A stretch of 64,000 nucleotides of DNA from Pyrrhosoma nymphula (taxonomy: Eukaryota > Arthropoda > Insecta > Odonata > Coenagrionidae), in assembly GCA_963573305.1 (NCBI GenBank), contig OY754334.1:30807614-30871613 (forward strand), in the 5' to 3' direction. The notes under the pieces were generated by a model. It was not told the DNA's origin. It was given only the letters and a program-made list of their open reading frames with translations, and did no database searches. The first letter of the stretch is position 1; each line of letters begins with the position of its first letter. Both the position numbers and the translations under genes were made by a program. Positions 11,723-23,088 of this stretch are shown one piece after another.

Positions 11723-13940
11723 GAATCGGAGGTGTAGAAACAAAGTCTCTTATTTGGCATGTTTGAAACGAAAGTGTTAAGCAAAATGACGCCTGAGGCG
11801 GTGCCTATATTTGTGAATTCCTTAGAGACATCTTCTGTGGGTGACTCCGCTAAGACCCCTGTGGTGAACACTCACTAAATACTTTTAAATTATAGTTTTA
11901 TTTTCCTTCGTCATAGTAAGTTATTAACGGGAAGCCTGAGTGAAAATTTTAAATTGAGATTATTGAGGACTGAGGGTGTATCCCGAGCAGTTGAGTGGCT
12001 CATAAACATCTAATGTGAGGAAGTAGTATCTGAATATTTCGATACAAATATTGGTTTTGGTGAAGGATGAGATATTGTGGTGGGCGGAAAAGACGGATAT
12101 AAGGAGCATATAGTTTGTTTGGAAGGTTTTGACTAAAATATTCTATTTTAGAAGAAAATATTGACTAAAAAACGTTGTAAACGGGAAACATTGGGATGCT
12201 GAAGGTCTTGTTAAGGGAGAATGATGTTAGGCAAACAAGGAAAAGATTTGGTGTTTAAGGAACATTAAGCGAAGGAAGTATGTCGAGCTGAAGAATGAGA
12301 TAAGGCCATATATTAAAGAAGAGAATAGAACGGAGCGTGCGATAAGATTGTCCAGGAGAATATTGAAGCCAATAAAATGCGCAATTGGCCATATTGAATG
12401 GATCAATCTTGTAGTTAATATGCAGAACACATGGGTAGTAGTAGTGGAATTGTCGCGGTACTGTCATGACTTTTTTTTATAATGCAAAATGGAAATAAAT
12501 TTCAAGATAGCACTGCGTAATTCATGAAATGTATGGTGAAAATACGCGGGGTAGCCATGTTAGTTTGATAATTTTTCGCAAATAAAACAACCTTTCTTTC
12601 GTGCGTGAAGACGCAATCTACTCTCTTCTTTAATCTAAGAATAATACTGTCTATTTTTCTTACAAAATCGTGAATTATTATATATACTCTAATATGCATC
12701 GAAACTTATAAATAAATAGCGAAATTTCATTGATAGTAAATATTTTCCTCCTCTTGAAAAAGATTTTTTTGGAAATCCCGCGGCTGTATACCAGTCTGTG
12801 ATGCAATGTTTACGAGGGGCGTATACCTGTCAAGTAGGCTTTTTTGTTCGTTTTCTCTTCCTCAACCGTTTCCAAAAGAGGTTACGGTCTCTCGGTTATT
12901 AAATTATCGTGTAGTTTATGTTGACCTTCTGGTGTCATGACTAGCATAACTTCCGAGCGACTACGTGACTTGGTGTTAGCATTTGACTTGGGTCTCACAA
13001 AAAGATGGCCTTATCTATCGTACAATTAGCGGAAAGTTCCTGGAGTTTCTATCTTGTAACAAAACTGAAATGTTTTGGCCAAGTCTACGTGGAGTCATTT
13101 TAGTATGTTCTTTTCGCTCATCTCTACCAGATCGGAAATTACTTAATGTTATTTTATATGAAAATAATAATAGATGTATTAGCTCTTTTTATTACACGAA
13201 ATGACTTAGAAGTTTTTAAAAAGTTTCCATGCGCGAATGACTTCCTGATCAAGTTATAGAGAAAAACATTTCAATCAGTTGAAATACCTAATACTATGGT
13301 CAAAAGCAGGCATAAAATGGTAAAAAATATTAATCTGTATCGGAAAAAAGACTTTTTTTCGATATAGATTTTTGTTTCCTCTTTTTTTCTGCGGAATCAC
13401 TGTGTATACATTCTGCTTAAATACAGCTAAAACTGCACATGTCGAGTTGAATTACTTCTCTTAGAAAATCTATTTCTTCGCTTCGTATGTCGTGGGACGC
13501 AACTGACTTACGTTTTTTTGCCGTTAAAAATCCATGCCAAGGAGGTTGAATGACAACCACGTCAAAGAAAACAAAGCCCAAATTTTTTATACGCCGTTTT
13601 GTAAATACTGCTTTTAACCATTACGTGCCCGTGTTCTCCGTCAAATAATAGAAATACTATAATTTCTGTCTTAATTTGACGTCTCATTTCTTTTACTGTT
13701 GTATCTGTAAAGATAAGAGGTCCGTCGATCATTGTAATATTTAGATTTTACGTATCTATCATAGAAATATATTTGTTTGGACCATGAACATATATACTGG
13801 ACCGGAATCGGACCTATGGCAAATGATCTCAAACATTCCACATGAAAGGCACTTTCGCTCGCAGCCCCCCCCCACTCTGGAGAAAGCGGAACTACTCATG
13901 TAAACACGGGTGGATGGCTGATGTATGGTGGATTTAAGTG
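11723..13940. other. Unassigned AT-rich sequence
   Basis: No gene or element is supported. A block near 12230-12310 (GAGCTGAAGAATGAGATA) resembles 41470-41500 (GCTCTGAAGAATGAAATA), which may reflect an old dispersed repeat. Confidence 0.35.
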
Positions 13941-14452
13941 GTTATACGCAGGGACCGCTCTAGCAATACAGGCACCCTAGGCGAATGATGAAAAAGGCGC
14001 CCCTAAAAAAATTTCACAAAAGTCACAAACTCGATTAACAATGAGCTGGGACTGAATATTTCGCTGACACAGACATACATTGGAAGGAAAAAGCCTGATA
14101 GAGGAATACAATGTTGGTTCGAAAAGATTACATTGTTTTTCGCAGAGTTATCGACCGTAAATTGAAAACCGTTTACTTTGTAAACGGGCGCGCCCACCGG
14201 AAGGTTAAGCAGCTAACAAGCCCTTTTCTTTATGAAATAGGGTTAGATATGTTATCGAGTTTTAGGTAATAAGGTTGTCGGACTATAGGGTTTACTATTT
14301 CCCTACCTCTTCTTTTTTTCTTTTTTCTCAATTTTTTTTCTCGATACTTTCCCCTTTTTTCTCTTCACTTGTTATTTCGGCGCCCCTCAAATCGCGGCGC
14401 CCCATCACTTCGCCTAGTTCGCCTATATGGTAGAGCTGGCCCTGGTTATACG
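13941..14452. mobile_element. hAT MITE with 8 bp target site duplication
   Basis: The element spans 13949-14444 (496 bp). Its left end is CAGGGACCGCTCTAGCAATA and its right end, reverse complemented, is CAGGGCCAGCTCTACCATAT. The perfect 8 bp duplication GTTATACG flanks it (13941-13948 and 14445-14452). Subterminal GGCGCCCC motifs occur at both ends. The 8 bp duplication and CAGGG termini are diagnostic of the hAT superfamily. No transposase frame remains, so it is a passenger moved in trans. Confidence 0.92.
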
Positions 14453-15537
14453 TAATCGACATCGGATCGGCTTCGATCTCTTCGGTAAAATCTCTAATAC
14501 CAAGACATTTGAATCATAATACATGCCTACCAATTATGCATATGTTAACGCTATTTATTATTAGAGATCGATACTTTTAGGTAACAGAAAATATTTCAAT
14601 ACTTAAAGAAAATACTGTATTTGATTTTGTTCTGTTGATCTTATAATAAGCCATCTAGGCTACAAGCCATCTAGGAGCTGACAGGACGAGAAAAGGAAAA
14701 AAGTTTACAAATGCGGAAGTATAACTCTCATTGATATAGGTATTCCACGAAATATCGCTACATATACCTACCTACGCAAAATACTAAAGCACGGAATGAA
14801 GACAGCCGCTAACTACGTATGGCAAGTAATCCAAACGACATGAAAGCTTTTATTAAAAAATGCCTAATGGTGCAAAATTAGGACATCATGAGAGAAGAGT
14901 AGACAAAATGACTTTAAGAATTGAGTAAAACAATGATATTATAATATAAATAATGGCTATAAGAACAACAATGAATGCCCTTAAGTTAAACATAATTAAT
15001 TATAGTGTTTTAGGCTCTAGTGTCGATTCGGGGCTTGAGAAGTCCCATTCCGAAGGGGGCAGAAGGGCGCACTCGACCTGCCCTTCGTTTCGGATACTGC
15101 TTTATATTTTCATGTATTGTTAGAAGTGTTCGACTTCTTTTTAATTAGCCAGTAATTAATGCGACTGTCATTGTATGATAATTCCCTGAGGAAATTTCGT
15201 CCGCTGCATCGATTAATCAGTGAAAAAATATATCTATATTGTTGGGCAGGATTTTCCCTTACCGCTCGAGAATTGTAGCCTATGATTGAAAGGCGTCAAT
15301 GATCATCTGCCTGATTGGTATGCTGTTGAATTATCTTTTTGGTGAAGGTGAACGGATTTTCTTGAGGGAAACAACGCTGATATCAACTTTTCGATTGATA
15401 TAGATCAATGTTGTCTCTACGAATGTTGATGTTTTTCGCAATTCGTCATGCAACACAAATTATTCCTTGAGTCTCCGAGTTTAGTATATTTATTTTGCAC
15501 GAGCCAGCGGAAGAAATCTTTTCTTGCCTTCGTCTGC
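14453..15537. other. Unassigned AT-rich sequence
   Basis: No gene or repeat is supported. A small GC-rich island near 15030-15095 contains GGGGGCAGAAGGGC, with no recognised function. Confidence 0.4.
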
Positions 15538-15582
15538 GGCCTAATGAAGTTGGTAGAGTTGAACATCAAAACGTCGGAAGCC
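15538..15582 (+). repeat. Solitary foldback-type core motif
   Basis: CCTAATGAAGTTGG, then AACATCAAAACGTCGG, matches the head of the foldback elements with a degraded first block and AAAAC for GAAAC. No inverted partner is seen nearby, so it is a single decayed unit. Confidence 0.35.
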
Positions 15583-15774
15583 AATCTTATGACTCCGGTG
15601 GAAGATTCCTGAAGACTTTACTCGTACAAAAATGATTTAATCTAGTGTCGCAATGAAATTCGACCCTACTTTAATAGTTGACAATCGTTTATTATTGAGT
15701 CATTACTTATTCTTTTTTTAAGTGTTTGTTCAACAGTTGACAGACTAGGGATATAAATCATAGACTGTACAATT

Positions 15775-16095
15775 AATTGACTATTTCATACAGGTAAATT
15801 TTCACAGTGGAAAATTTACGGAATTTCTGATTGTAAAATTTTATACCGGTTCAGCGGTTTAACTATTATACTGTTGAATGATTACAATATTTAAATTGAT
15901 AAACTGTGACATAGTTAAATTGTTACAGTGGTGAAATTATTAACTATTCAGATGCGCAGTAAAATTCCTACTCTGGGGAAATTGTTAAGCTGTGACACTG
16001 TTAAATTGTTACATTGGTAAAATCGTCAACTTTGTACACGGTTGATTTTTTCCCTAATTAAACTGTAATCCTGGTCAAACTGTCGCACTGGTGCA
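15775..16095. repeat. Degenerate interspersed tandem array
   Basis: Roughly 17-24 bp units of the form TTAAATTGTTACAGTGG, TTAAGCTGTGACACTG, TCAAACTGTCGCACTGG recur more than ten times with drift in sequence and length. The array looks like an ageing minisatellite. No coding reading or known element is evident. Confidence 0.6.
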
Positions 16096-16627
16096 CTTAA
16101 TTAGTGGAAAATTTTTAAACCTATTTTGTCGTCCATTTCTTCAATCGTATTTAAACAGTAATTTGCGTCTTGAGGACAAACCTTCGTTGCTAACATCAAA
16201 ATGCTTAATCTGCCAATCACACCGACTGTCTAGCTCTCTATGGCTCTCAATCCGATTGTGGATTGCCAGCAATATGAGAGAATTTTGATGCACCTTCGTT
16301 TTTGATCGTAAATGGTTATGAAACACCAAACTTCACCCCACTCATAAGTTAAATACCGTTATATTGGCAGTGTTACGAATCGTGTGCTGTCCCCTCCCCT
16401 CCGCTCCTTTTAATTGATTAATAATTACGTTTCGGCGATGTTTACTTGACAATTGTTTTAATTGTCTTTGCCCTCTAGCTGATTTAGTTACCGCAGTTTT
16501 ATGTATTTTTTTTGTAATTATGTTTTGTATTAGTAGCACCAAGGTGACATGCATTTTGAATTTATGTTCCGAGGGACTTTGTTCCCAGAACAATAAAGTT
16601 TTTTTTTTCTATTTAATTATATTCTCC
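16096..16627. other. Unassigned sequence
   Basis: Short overlapping frames on both strands near 16140-16590 lack motifs. Nothing is supported. Confidence 0.35.
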
Positions 16628-16714
16628 TTTGCCCACCCCTCCCACACGAGCCTTCCCCTCCTCGACTTGACGCTTCGCGCCGGTGACTGGCACCAAGTTT
16701 CGCTAACACTATAT
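16628..16714 (-). repeat. GCGAAAC dispersed repeat fragment
   Basis: On the minus strand it reads GTGTTAGCGAAACTTGGTGC, then GCGCGAAGCGTC, AAGTCGAGGAGGGG and AAGGCTCGTGTGG, matching the first block of the copies at 8372 and 38859. Confidence 0.65.
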
Positions 16715-17174
16715 ATTTCCCCCTACTCTATCATTTTGTCCCCTCCCTCATCCCCTCTCCCCTCATTCCCCCTCTTTCAGTTCCTCGCGATTGCTATCGC
16801 CAAGGCGCCATTCTGTCTGCCATTCTGTCTCTTTGAGTCGCTCTCCCCTCTTCCCCCGTCTCAAGTCTCTTCACCCACCCTCCCAAAACGCTTGCAAAAC
16901 GCTCTTGCTCTCCTATCGTCGTAAACACTCCCCTTCATTCTCTCCCCTTCGCCCTCTGCCCTCCTGTCAGGCCTCAACACCACTGCATCCGCCATCAATC
17001 CTTTTCGGCTCCCTTGTGGAAAACCCCACCGGCCGACACAACCCTTTCCATCGTCCCTTCTTCACTTACAATTAGTTCAAGGTCGGATCACCCCACCTGA
17101 GCCAAGGGCATACATTATACCACACCTCCCTCTCCCGCTCTCGAATCAACATTCACGAGAAGTTGGACCATTAG
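16715..17174. other. Pyrimidine-rich C/T tract
   Basis: The plus strand is strongly C/T rich (long CCCCTCC, TCTCCCC and CCCTC runs) up to about 17150. Frames of 134 and 94 codons here reflect the low complexity and start outside any credible context. A promoter or repeat origin is possible but unproven. Confidence 0.35.
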
Positions 17175-17177
17175 TTT

Positions 17178-17250
17178 TTTTTCGATTGTGCAATTTTCGA
17201 TTTTCGATTTTTTCGATTGTGCAATGCGATTTTTCGATTTTTTTTCGACC
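17178..17250. repeat. TTTTCGA/TTGTGCAA minisatellite
   Basis: Repeats of TTTTCGATTGTGCAA and TTTTCGATT alternate over about 70 bp. Confidence 0.7.
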
Positions 17251-17268
17251 ACAAGGACCGATTGTTAT

Positions 17269-17300
17269 GGTGGTAGCGAAACATAGTGGCAGAAGGGCAG
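17269..17300 (+). repeat. GCGAAAC repeat start fragment
   Basis: GGTGGTAGCGAAACATAGTG followed by GCAG matches the opening of the dispersed family, then similarity stops. Confidence 0.55.
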
Positions 17301-18133
17301 AAGTCCCTTTTTAAGGTGGTTTGAGCGATGTATCAATCACTTCTCGTAAAAATCAATGAATTTGGCCTCGTCATTAAGAAAAATATCTCATGTTTTCAAT
17401 TATAGCAAAATACCAGCCACTTATCGTTATATTTATCGAGATATTTGCCAAAAGATATCAGCCATTTTCCATGGGAAATGGTGCGAGTATTCACTCCAGG
17501 GAGATTTGATTTCAAAAATGAGGAATTTCTAACACTTAGATCTCGTCAGAAATTTAACAATGTGCAGTTTGTATCAAGGGTCTGACGGAATTGCGATATC
17601 TCGTATGGATTACCACTAGCGCCAATTGTTTCAGGCGCAAATGGAAAAATACGTATGCGTGAAAAAGATAAAGATTGTATTCTTTTGCCATAAATCTTTT
17701 ATTTCTGCGAAAAAATGCAGTAATTATTCCTTTTGTTGTAAGACGTTTATCAGCGTCCATTTAAAATACGCTTGGGACAACACGTGACATCGCCATCGCA
17801 ACCGTAAGTAAACAAAGAAGATGGCCGAGAAAGTACACTGCAAAAACACCAAGAGAAGGACTGGACGACATTCTTGCGCTGCAATCTGATTCCAGTATTT
17901 TTCAGGATGCATAATTGATTATACAGTTGCCTTTTTAAGTTTCCTCTGAGAAATAAATACGTAATTTCCCTCAAAAATCTGCAAGATATCCAATTAAATA
18001 GTATACCTGTCGCGCTGATAGTTAGCGCCTGACCGCTAGAGTGCTCTGGGTAAAATGTATAACCATTGGAGTAATGTGAGTGTCAGACCCTTGGTTTGTA
18101 TGATTTACGCTACGCTGCTTGTGATGTGATTAT
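17301..18133. other. Unassigned AT-rich sequence
   Basis: The minus-strand frames at 17554-17974 overlap each other and show no domain. Nothing is supported. Confidence 0.35.
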
Positions 18134-18192
18134 CTCTCCCCTACGCTCCTTTTCCTACCCATTTCACACAAGCTTTCCCCTCCCTGACCCCG
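18134..18192 (-). repeat. GCGAAAC repeat internal fragment
   Basis: The minus strand reads CGGGGTCAGGGAGGGGAAAG, then CTTGTGTGAAATGGGT, matching the GAGGGGAAGGCTCGTGTGG block of other copies. Confidence 0.45.
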
Positions 18193-18475
18193 AACAGAGA
18201 GGCTAAAAGCGACAAAGGCTGTAATAATGTTTGGCGCAATCCGCCATGTTTTTAGCTGTTGACATCCCTGCATTTCGGTTTTTAGCTTCGCTTCCCTAGT
18301 CTAAATGAAAAATGTATTGTTTTCCATTTTACTGTCTTTTTACTACTTAAAAACATGTACGATTCGTCAAAAATCACTGAGCGAACGGCGCTGATTTTAT
18401 TAACTTAGCGCTCGAAATAACGTGCGTAAAACATGGTGTATCGGCGGGATCCAATCAGGTTTTCTTCTCACGCAG

Positions 18476-18733
18476 TCGAAGTAGTCTCTGGCTGGGAAAC
18501 GGTCGAAGTGCATGCGTGCAGAAAATTCAATTAGTGGTCGCCTTCCGTCGAGAATTTACTGAGTTCCCTAATTTAAATAAATTCAGAGAATATTGGCAGT
18601 CGCATGCGCAGTCCGACTCTGCGAGTTTTGATGAATTATTCATGAAAGAATTTACGAAAACATTTACCGTTGGAGACCGGCTTTATGAATTAATGAATCT
18701 GTTGGCTGAGAGTGGAGAGTTGCAGCAAACTAC
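18476..18733 (+). CDS. Candidate internal coding exon, unknown protein
   Basis: An open frame of about 86 codons is bounded by a good acceptor (TTTTCTTCTCACGCAG ending at 18475) and a strong donor (ACTAC|GTAAGT at 18734). The frame has no in-frame ATG near its start, which fits an internal exon. The encoded stretch is balanced, amphipathic and rich in E, F and L (for example FPNLNKFREYWQ and LYELMNLLAESGELQQ), unlike the chance frames around it. I do not recognise the protein. A foldback element lies 38 bp downstream, in what would be the intron. No neighbouring exon was identified. Confidence 0.35.
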
Positions 18734-18771
18734 GTAAGTTATATACGATTTAAGTTTTGCCCGGTGAATAA

Positions 18772-19020
18772 TATTTAGGTATTCTTCTCGGGCTCTGCAC
18801 CAGGTAATTGGCTTCATATTGGGCGACGTTTCGGAAAACGACTTATTTTCCATTTTCAAGGCGTGTTACTCTCTCTATATATGATTATACACTGAACTGA
18901 ATTGACCGTTTGACGAGTCCAACAATAAAACCACCAAGCCGAATTACAAGTCGTTTTCCGAAACTTCGGCCAATATGTAGCCAATTACCTGGTGCTGATC
19001 CCGAGAAGAATACCTAAATG
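18772..19020. mobile_element. Foldback element F2
   Basis: Arms of about 73 bp lie at 18772-18844 and 18948-19020, separated by about 103 bp. On the minus strand the left unit's head reads TTGAAAATGG, the stem GGAAAA/TTTTCC, then GAAACGTCG. Arm sequence is unrelated to the other foldbacks. Confidence 0.75.
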
Positions 19021-19331
19021 CGTAAGTAATCTTCGGATTAGTTGGGAAAGGAAGGTGAGAGAGGAAATTGAATGGTAGTCGCGTTGCAAAAAGGGTAAAC
19101 AAATGTAAACAGCTGCCTACGATCCTTCGTTCCGCCTTAGTGGCGTGTGGCATGGGGTGTTAAAGCATAAGTAATGAAAACGGAAGGGAATATGGAAAAG
19201 GAATTGGAAGAAAGAGAGAACAATGGTAAATTCCAGGTAAACGAAATGTCCACTATTCTCGTGTGAAGATAAAAATGAAAGTAATGCCATTTCATCTTAA
19301 TGAATCCGATACGTATATTGATAACGAACCT

Positions 19332-19566
19332 GGGGTGCTATCATGGTTCTCCATAACGCGTGCGTTCGCGTTATTGTTATTTTTCAATTGATCTCATGAG
19401 AGCGAAAACGCGATCGCCATTCTTCAAATTGTGTCAAATGCTTTAAATTACTCGTTTTCATTGGTTGAGCGCATTCTTAGGACAGTAGCTGTGAGCTTTT
19501 CCCTTTATAGAGCGGTTTGCGTTTTGGATAACGATAACGCGAAAGAAGGAACCATGATCGCACCCC
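19332..19566. mobile_element. TIR MITE with GATCATGGTTC termini
   Basis: The left end GGGGTGCTATCATGGTTC pairs with the right end GAACCATGATCGCACCCC. GCGTTATYG motifs sit inside both ends. A partial copy of the same family lies at 62250-62337. A CTG may be duplicated at the edges, but the target duplication is not clear. Confidence 0.7.
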
Positions 19567-20744
19567 TGCTCGTGATTCGTGTGCAAATTGCATTTCTTCT
19601 AATGTAACCGTTATCGCGAGGATATCAGTTTTTAAAATAGTTATCGCGCCAAAATTTTAAATGTCGATAAAAGTGGTTGAGTTAATCTTTATCTTTGTGG
19701 ATGTCTATTGCAAGATACGTTGGTATATTATGTTTGAAGTATTCTCCGCTCGGTGATGTGAGTGTGAAGACATGCATTTCGCATTAAATTAATGTATCAT
19801 AAACTATGAAGTTCATAGGAAATATTGAAAAATATAATTTAGGACATAATTTTTCTTAAGTTTACTTTTATCAACACATGAAATCGTGCGTGGCTAGAAT
19901 CTCCGTTAAAACCTATCTTGCTCGGTAGACCACCGCTAAAAAGTACTGACCTCGTTTCTTCAGTGCTCAGTTGAACTCTCTTCGTTTATCATAGCCATGG
20001 ATACTAGAATTTAAGGATAGCAGACTCCTAACTTCGGCATGATACCTATTTTGAAGCTGCCAACCGCGGCGCCACTGTCATTAGTGAGCTCTGGAATCAG
20101 ACGATCACAATGTAATCAAACGTAGTTGCGCTTTTTTTCCATTTCGAACTGAGGGAAGCATTTCGCATTTTATGGCTAGTTAGGAAGCAACTAATGGTTT
20201 TATCCGTCAGATGATAATGTTAACTAAATGTGATATCAATATATGTAATCACAGAAAACCCCGTCATTATCCTATCAAGGTATCAAAACCCTCTCAGCCT
20301 AAAAGCAAACTGTGTATAATAAATAAGCGATAAACAACGAAATGTTAGAACGATCACGATTACAAAACAAAATCATTAGCGCCGGTATGAGTAATGAGCG
20401 TAATTCACGAGTACTTGAATTCGGTAATAGTATATACTTACTTCCAATCATCACATCATAGATATTTACATCACAAAGAGAAGAAAAACCAAAATCTGTC
20501 AAAATAATAAGAGGAAGAGAAATGAATACATAGGTAATCATCAGCATCCTTTCCTTGCTATCCGTTAACGTGAAAAATAAAACAGATTACATACATTAGA
20601 CAAAAGGTGGTTCCACCGTAAAATGACTTAAATGTCATTTTATTCATATTCTGTCTACTTGTAAAAAAAACTTGTCGTCTATCTGATATGAACAACAAAA
20701 TAATACCTTTCCGCGCTATTTTATTCTATAATTGAACTTGAAAT
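19567..20744. other. Unassigned AT-rich sequence
   Basis: An 82-codon minus frame at 20299-20547 has hydrophobic stretches but no recognised family. Nothing else is supported. Confidence 0.35.
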
Positions 20745-20990
20745 TACATTGTGTTCAATGGGGGAATGAGAGAAACACGAGGAAAAATAGTATTTTTCCG
20801 TAAAATATAAATGCCATTTTCACGGAAAACTATTTATATGAAGGAAATAATCCAGAGAAATTTAATAAAAATAAAATACAGGCATATTACCACCTTATTA
20901 TTTTAGTTATTAGGGAATTACTGCCGTAGTTGAAGTCAAAATGCGGTAATTCGTAGGAAATGGCGCTGCAGTCGGCTCCTAGGGCTGAAA
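20745..20990 (+). repeat. Diverged dispersed repeat, copy 1 of 2
   Basis: It aligns with 23320-23550 in the same orientation: TATTTTTCCGTAAAATAT, AATGCCATTTTCACG, TTTAATAAAAATAAAAT, AGTCAAAATGCG and GGCGCTGCAGTCGGC blocks occur in the same order and spacing. No coding signal is visible. Confidence 0.6.
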
Positions 20991-21013
20991 AAACGTGCTA
21001 ATTTAAAATACAT

Positions 21014-21394
21014 TCATGGAATAATCTGCATTTTTTCTACTTTACTTTTGGTTTTCTGTAGGTAACGCATTTCATCAACGAAAGCCGGATATTTTGGATA
21101 AAATATAAAAAATGTGGAATTTAGTATTTGTTTTGACTCAAAGAGTCGCGGCGGAACCTCCTTAAACAAGCTTCTGTTCGTCACAGCTAAAATTTTGTTC
21201 TTTCTCACGGTTGCGGAATACCCTTGGGAGTATCCAGGAACTAAATAAGATCTCTTACCCATTTTTAGTCGAGTAATCAATCTTTTTCTATACCAACAAT
21301 TGAAAATCACCACAAGCCGCCATCCCGCCATGCGTAAACAAAGTGACAATGGCAGTGCGTAAACAAACAACCTCAGAAGCCTCACTAATGCCAC
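21014..21394 (-). CDS. Candidate THAP-like protein start, possibly decayed
   Basis: The minus frame contains an ATG at about 21262 that opens MGKRSYLVPGYSQGY, with SLFK about 31 residues later. This resembles the start of THAP zinc-finger proteins, where C-x-V-P-x-C-x-x-G-Y is followed by SLF. Here both zinc-binding cysteines would be tyrosine, so if homologous the domain cannot bind zinc as usual, which suggests a pseudogene or a coincidence. The downstream half, expected to hold the tryptophan and the C-x2-H pair, is not recognisable. Possible upstream promoter elements (CCGCCAT boxes near 21315-21330 and tandem CRE half-sites at 21512-21530) suit a housekeeping-type start on this strand. 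Confidence 0.25.
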   Translation of the reverse strand: MALVRLLRLFVYALPLSLCLRMAGWRLVVIFNCWYRKRLITRLKMGKRSYLVPGYSQGYSATVRKNKILAVTNRSLFKEVPPRLFESKQILNSTFFIFYPKYPAFVDEMRYLQKTKSKVEKMQIIP

Positions 21395-21511
21395 CTAACG
21401 AACGGCTTCAAAAATGTAACCAAGAAACAATGAAAGCGCAATGAACTTGGCGGGGCTGATCATAGCATTTGCGGATTGTTGATTTTGCTGTTTCCCGCGC
21501 AACACGGACAT

Positions 21512-21530
21512 TGACGTGACGCGTGACGTA
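21512..21530. promoter_or_regulatory. Clustered CRE half-sites
   Basis: TGACGTGACGCGTGACGTA holds two TGACGT half-sites and a TGACGCG, the binding consensus of CREB/ATF bZIP factors. It lies upstream of the minus-strand candidate at 21.2 kb and upstream of a plus-strand G-rich region at 21.77-22.03 kb. Function is inferred from motif only. Confidence 0.35.
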
Positions 21531-22149
21531 CTATGTCTACTTCATTCTCGCTTATAACCGATATTTGCGACTCGTCTTTCCATCTTTCTCTATCTCTTCT
21601 ATCTCTCTCTGTTCCTTAATTCTCTTTTCTTATTCCGTCACCTCCTCATTCTTCTCCTAGTCCGTTTCTTTCTTCTCCGGAGTCCGTTTCCCCGACGCTG
21701 TAAGCACCAGACCGCACTTTTCATGAGGTCTCCTCAAGTTTCTTCCTCTCTTCTCCCGCGATAAATTTTGGTCTCGGGATGGAGTGTGCGGGGTAGGTGT
21801 GTGACTATCTGGAAGGGTGTAGGAGAGGGAGAGAGGACTTGCGGTCGTGGTTTTCGGAAGTCGGAAGCCTTTGGAGTTTTAAGTGGGACTTGCGGGCACA
21901 CAGCCAGGATTCTGGACTCGTCTCCGTGGAAGGGGGACGAGGACGGATTTTACAACGGGCTGCTGCAAGTGCACCGCCGACTGACTGCATGCGTCCTTCC
22001 AGAGGGTCATTTCCAGGAGAATTTCTTTTACTAGTCTCTAGTAACTAGTCGACAACTCGACGATCTCGGATGGAAATTTCTTGGGATTAGTGTAGAATTC
22101 ACCACGAAAATGACTCAATTTTCATTAAGGTATTTTTTGACTCAATTTT
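21531..22149. other. Pyrimidine tract then GC-rich block
   Basis: 21575-21690 is a C/T tract (TCTCTATCTCTTCTATCTCT). 21770-22030 is G-rich with overlapping frames of 83-88 codons and no recognised protein. Together with the CRE cluster this may be a promoter and first exon, but I cannot support a product. Confidence 0.3.
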
Positions 22150-22152
22150 CAA

Positions 22153-22250
22153 CTATTACGTAAGGTGATTTTGGCCGCTTTTTAACACCCCCCATGTAAG
22201 ACAACGTAAGAGTTCATGAACCCACACCCTCCCCATGTTACGTAAGTTGT
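22153..22250 (+). repeat. TTACGTAAG/CCCCCC repeat, copy 1 of 2
   Basis: It has TTACGTAAGG, a CCCCCC run, GTAAGACAACGTAAG, then CCCTCCCC and TTACGTAAG. Copy 2 at 23089-23195 has the same order of blocks in direct orientation. The pair brackets foldback F3. Confidence 0.55.
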
Positions 22251-22548
22251 TATATTATTTTAGAACCATGCACATATTTATGATACGATATATTTATGGG
22301 TGATTATTTGTCCAAGTATGCAAAAATTCAACTCACCCCCTCCGGTGCTTTTATTTTTTACGTAATAACTGATCAATTTAGAAATGTGATTTTTTTATCC
22401 GGATATCGATATCGGTTTTCGAGATTTCGCGATTCATAGCAAATGATCATATGTTTCTCTGTAACTTAGCATCAATTCAAGCGTACCGTCAAAGAAAACC
22501 AATCCAACAAAGAACATTTTTTCCCGACAATAATGAATACAAATTAAT

Positions 22549-23023
22549 ATGGTACAAATTTCATGAGTATAGGTCAATAATTTTTTATTTATAAACTTTT
22601 GCCGACGTTTCGGATGTTTATTCATCCATATTCTGGGCTATAAACAATGATGTATGGTGATAAATGATTGACAGTTCTGTTTTGGTTACTCAATTGTAAA
22701 TTTACAGGCATTAAATATAAAAATACATAGACATAGATATTCAAGATTTTTACCTTTAAAGTTTGGTGCTGTTTTTATTTATTTACAATTTTAATTTGGT
22801 TGCTTGGATATATTCTTTTGTTAAAAAGTTATGTGTCATTTATTAAATTATGATAAATTTTGCTTAGATAAGTAATGTCTGTTCTTTTATTGCAACTTTT
22901 TTTATTTCTGGATATATATGGTACATTTCTTTGAATAATCTTGATGAATAAACATCCGAAACGTCGGAAAAATTTTAAAAATAAAAGATTATTGACTTAT
23001 ACTCATGATATTTGCACCATATA
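22549..23023. mobile_element. Foldback element F3
   Basis: Arms of about 80 bp lie at 22549-22628 and 22943-23023, separated by about 315 bp. Both carry the mirrored CCGAAACGTCGG and ATCATGAGTATA blocks. The right unit head reads TTGATGAATAAACATCCGAAACG, in which GATG and CATC can pair. The spacer is AT-rich and unassigned. Confidence 0.7.
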
Positions 23024-23088
23024 AAAAGAGGTCCAGAATAAATACCATTACAAATTAATATGATCGATCTCAGAAGTGACTATAACCT

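Noticed and set aside
16520..17075. Plus-strand frames of 134 and 94 codons
   Set aside because: They translate a pyrimidine tract (S/P/L-rich) and part of a dispersed repeat, and the two frames overlap.
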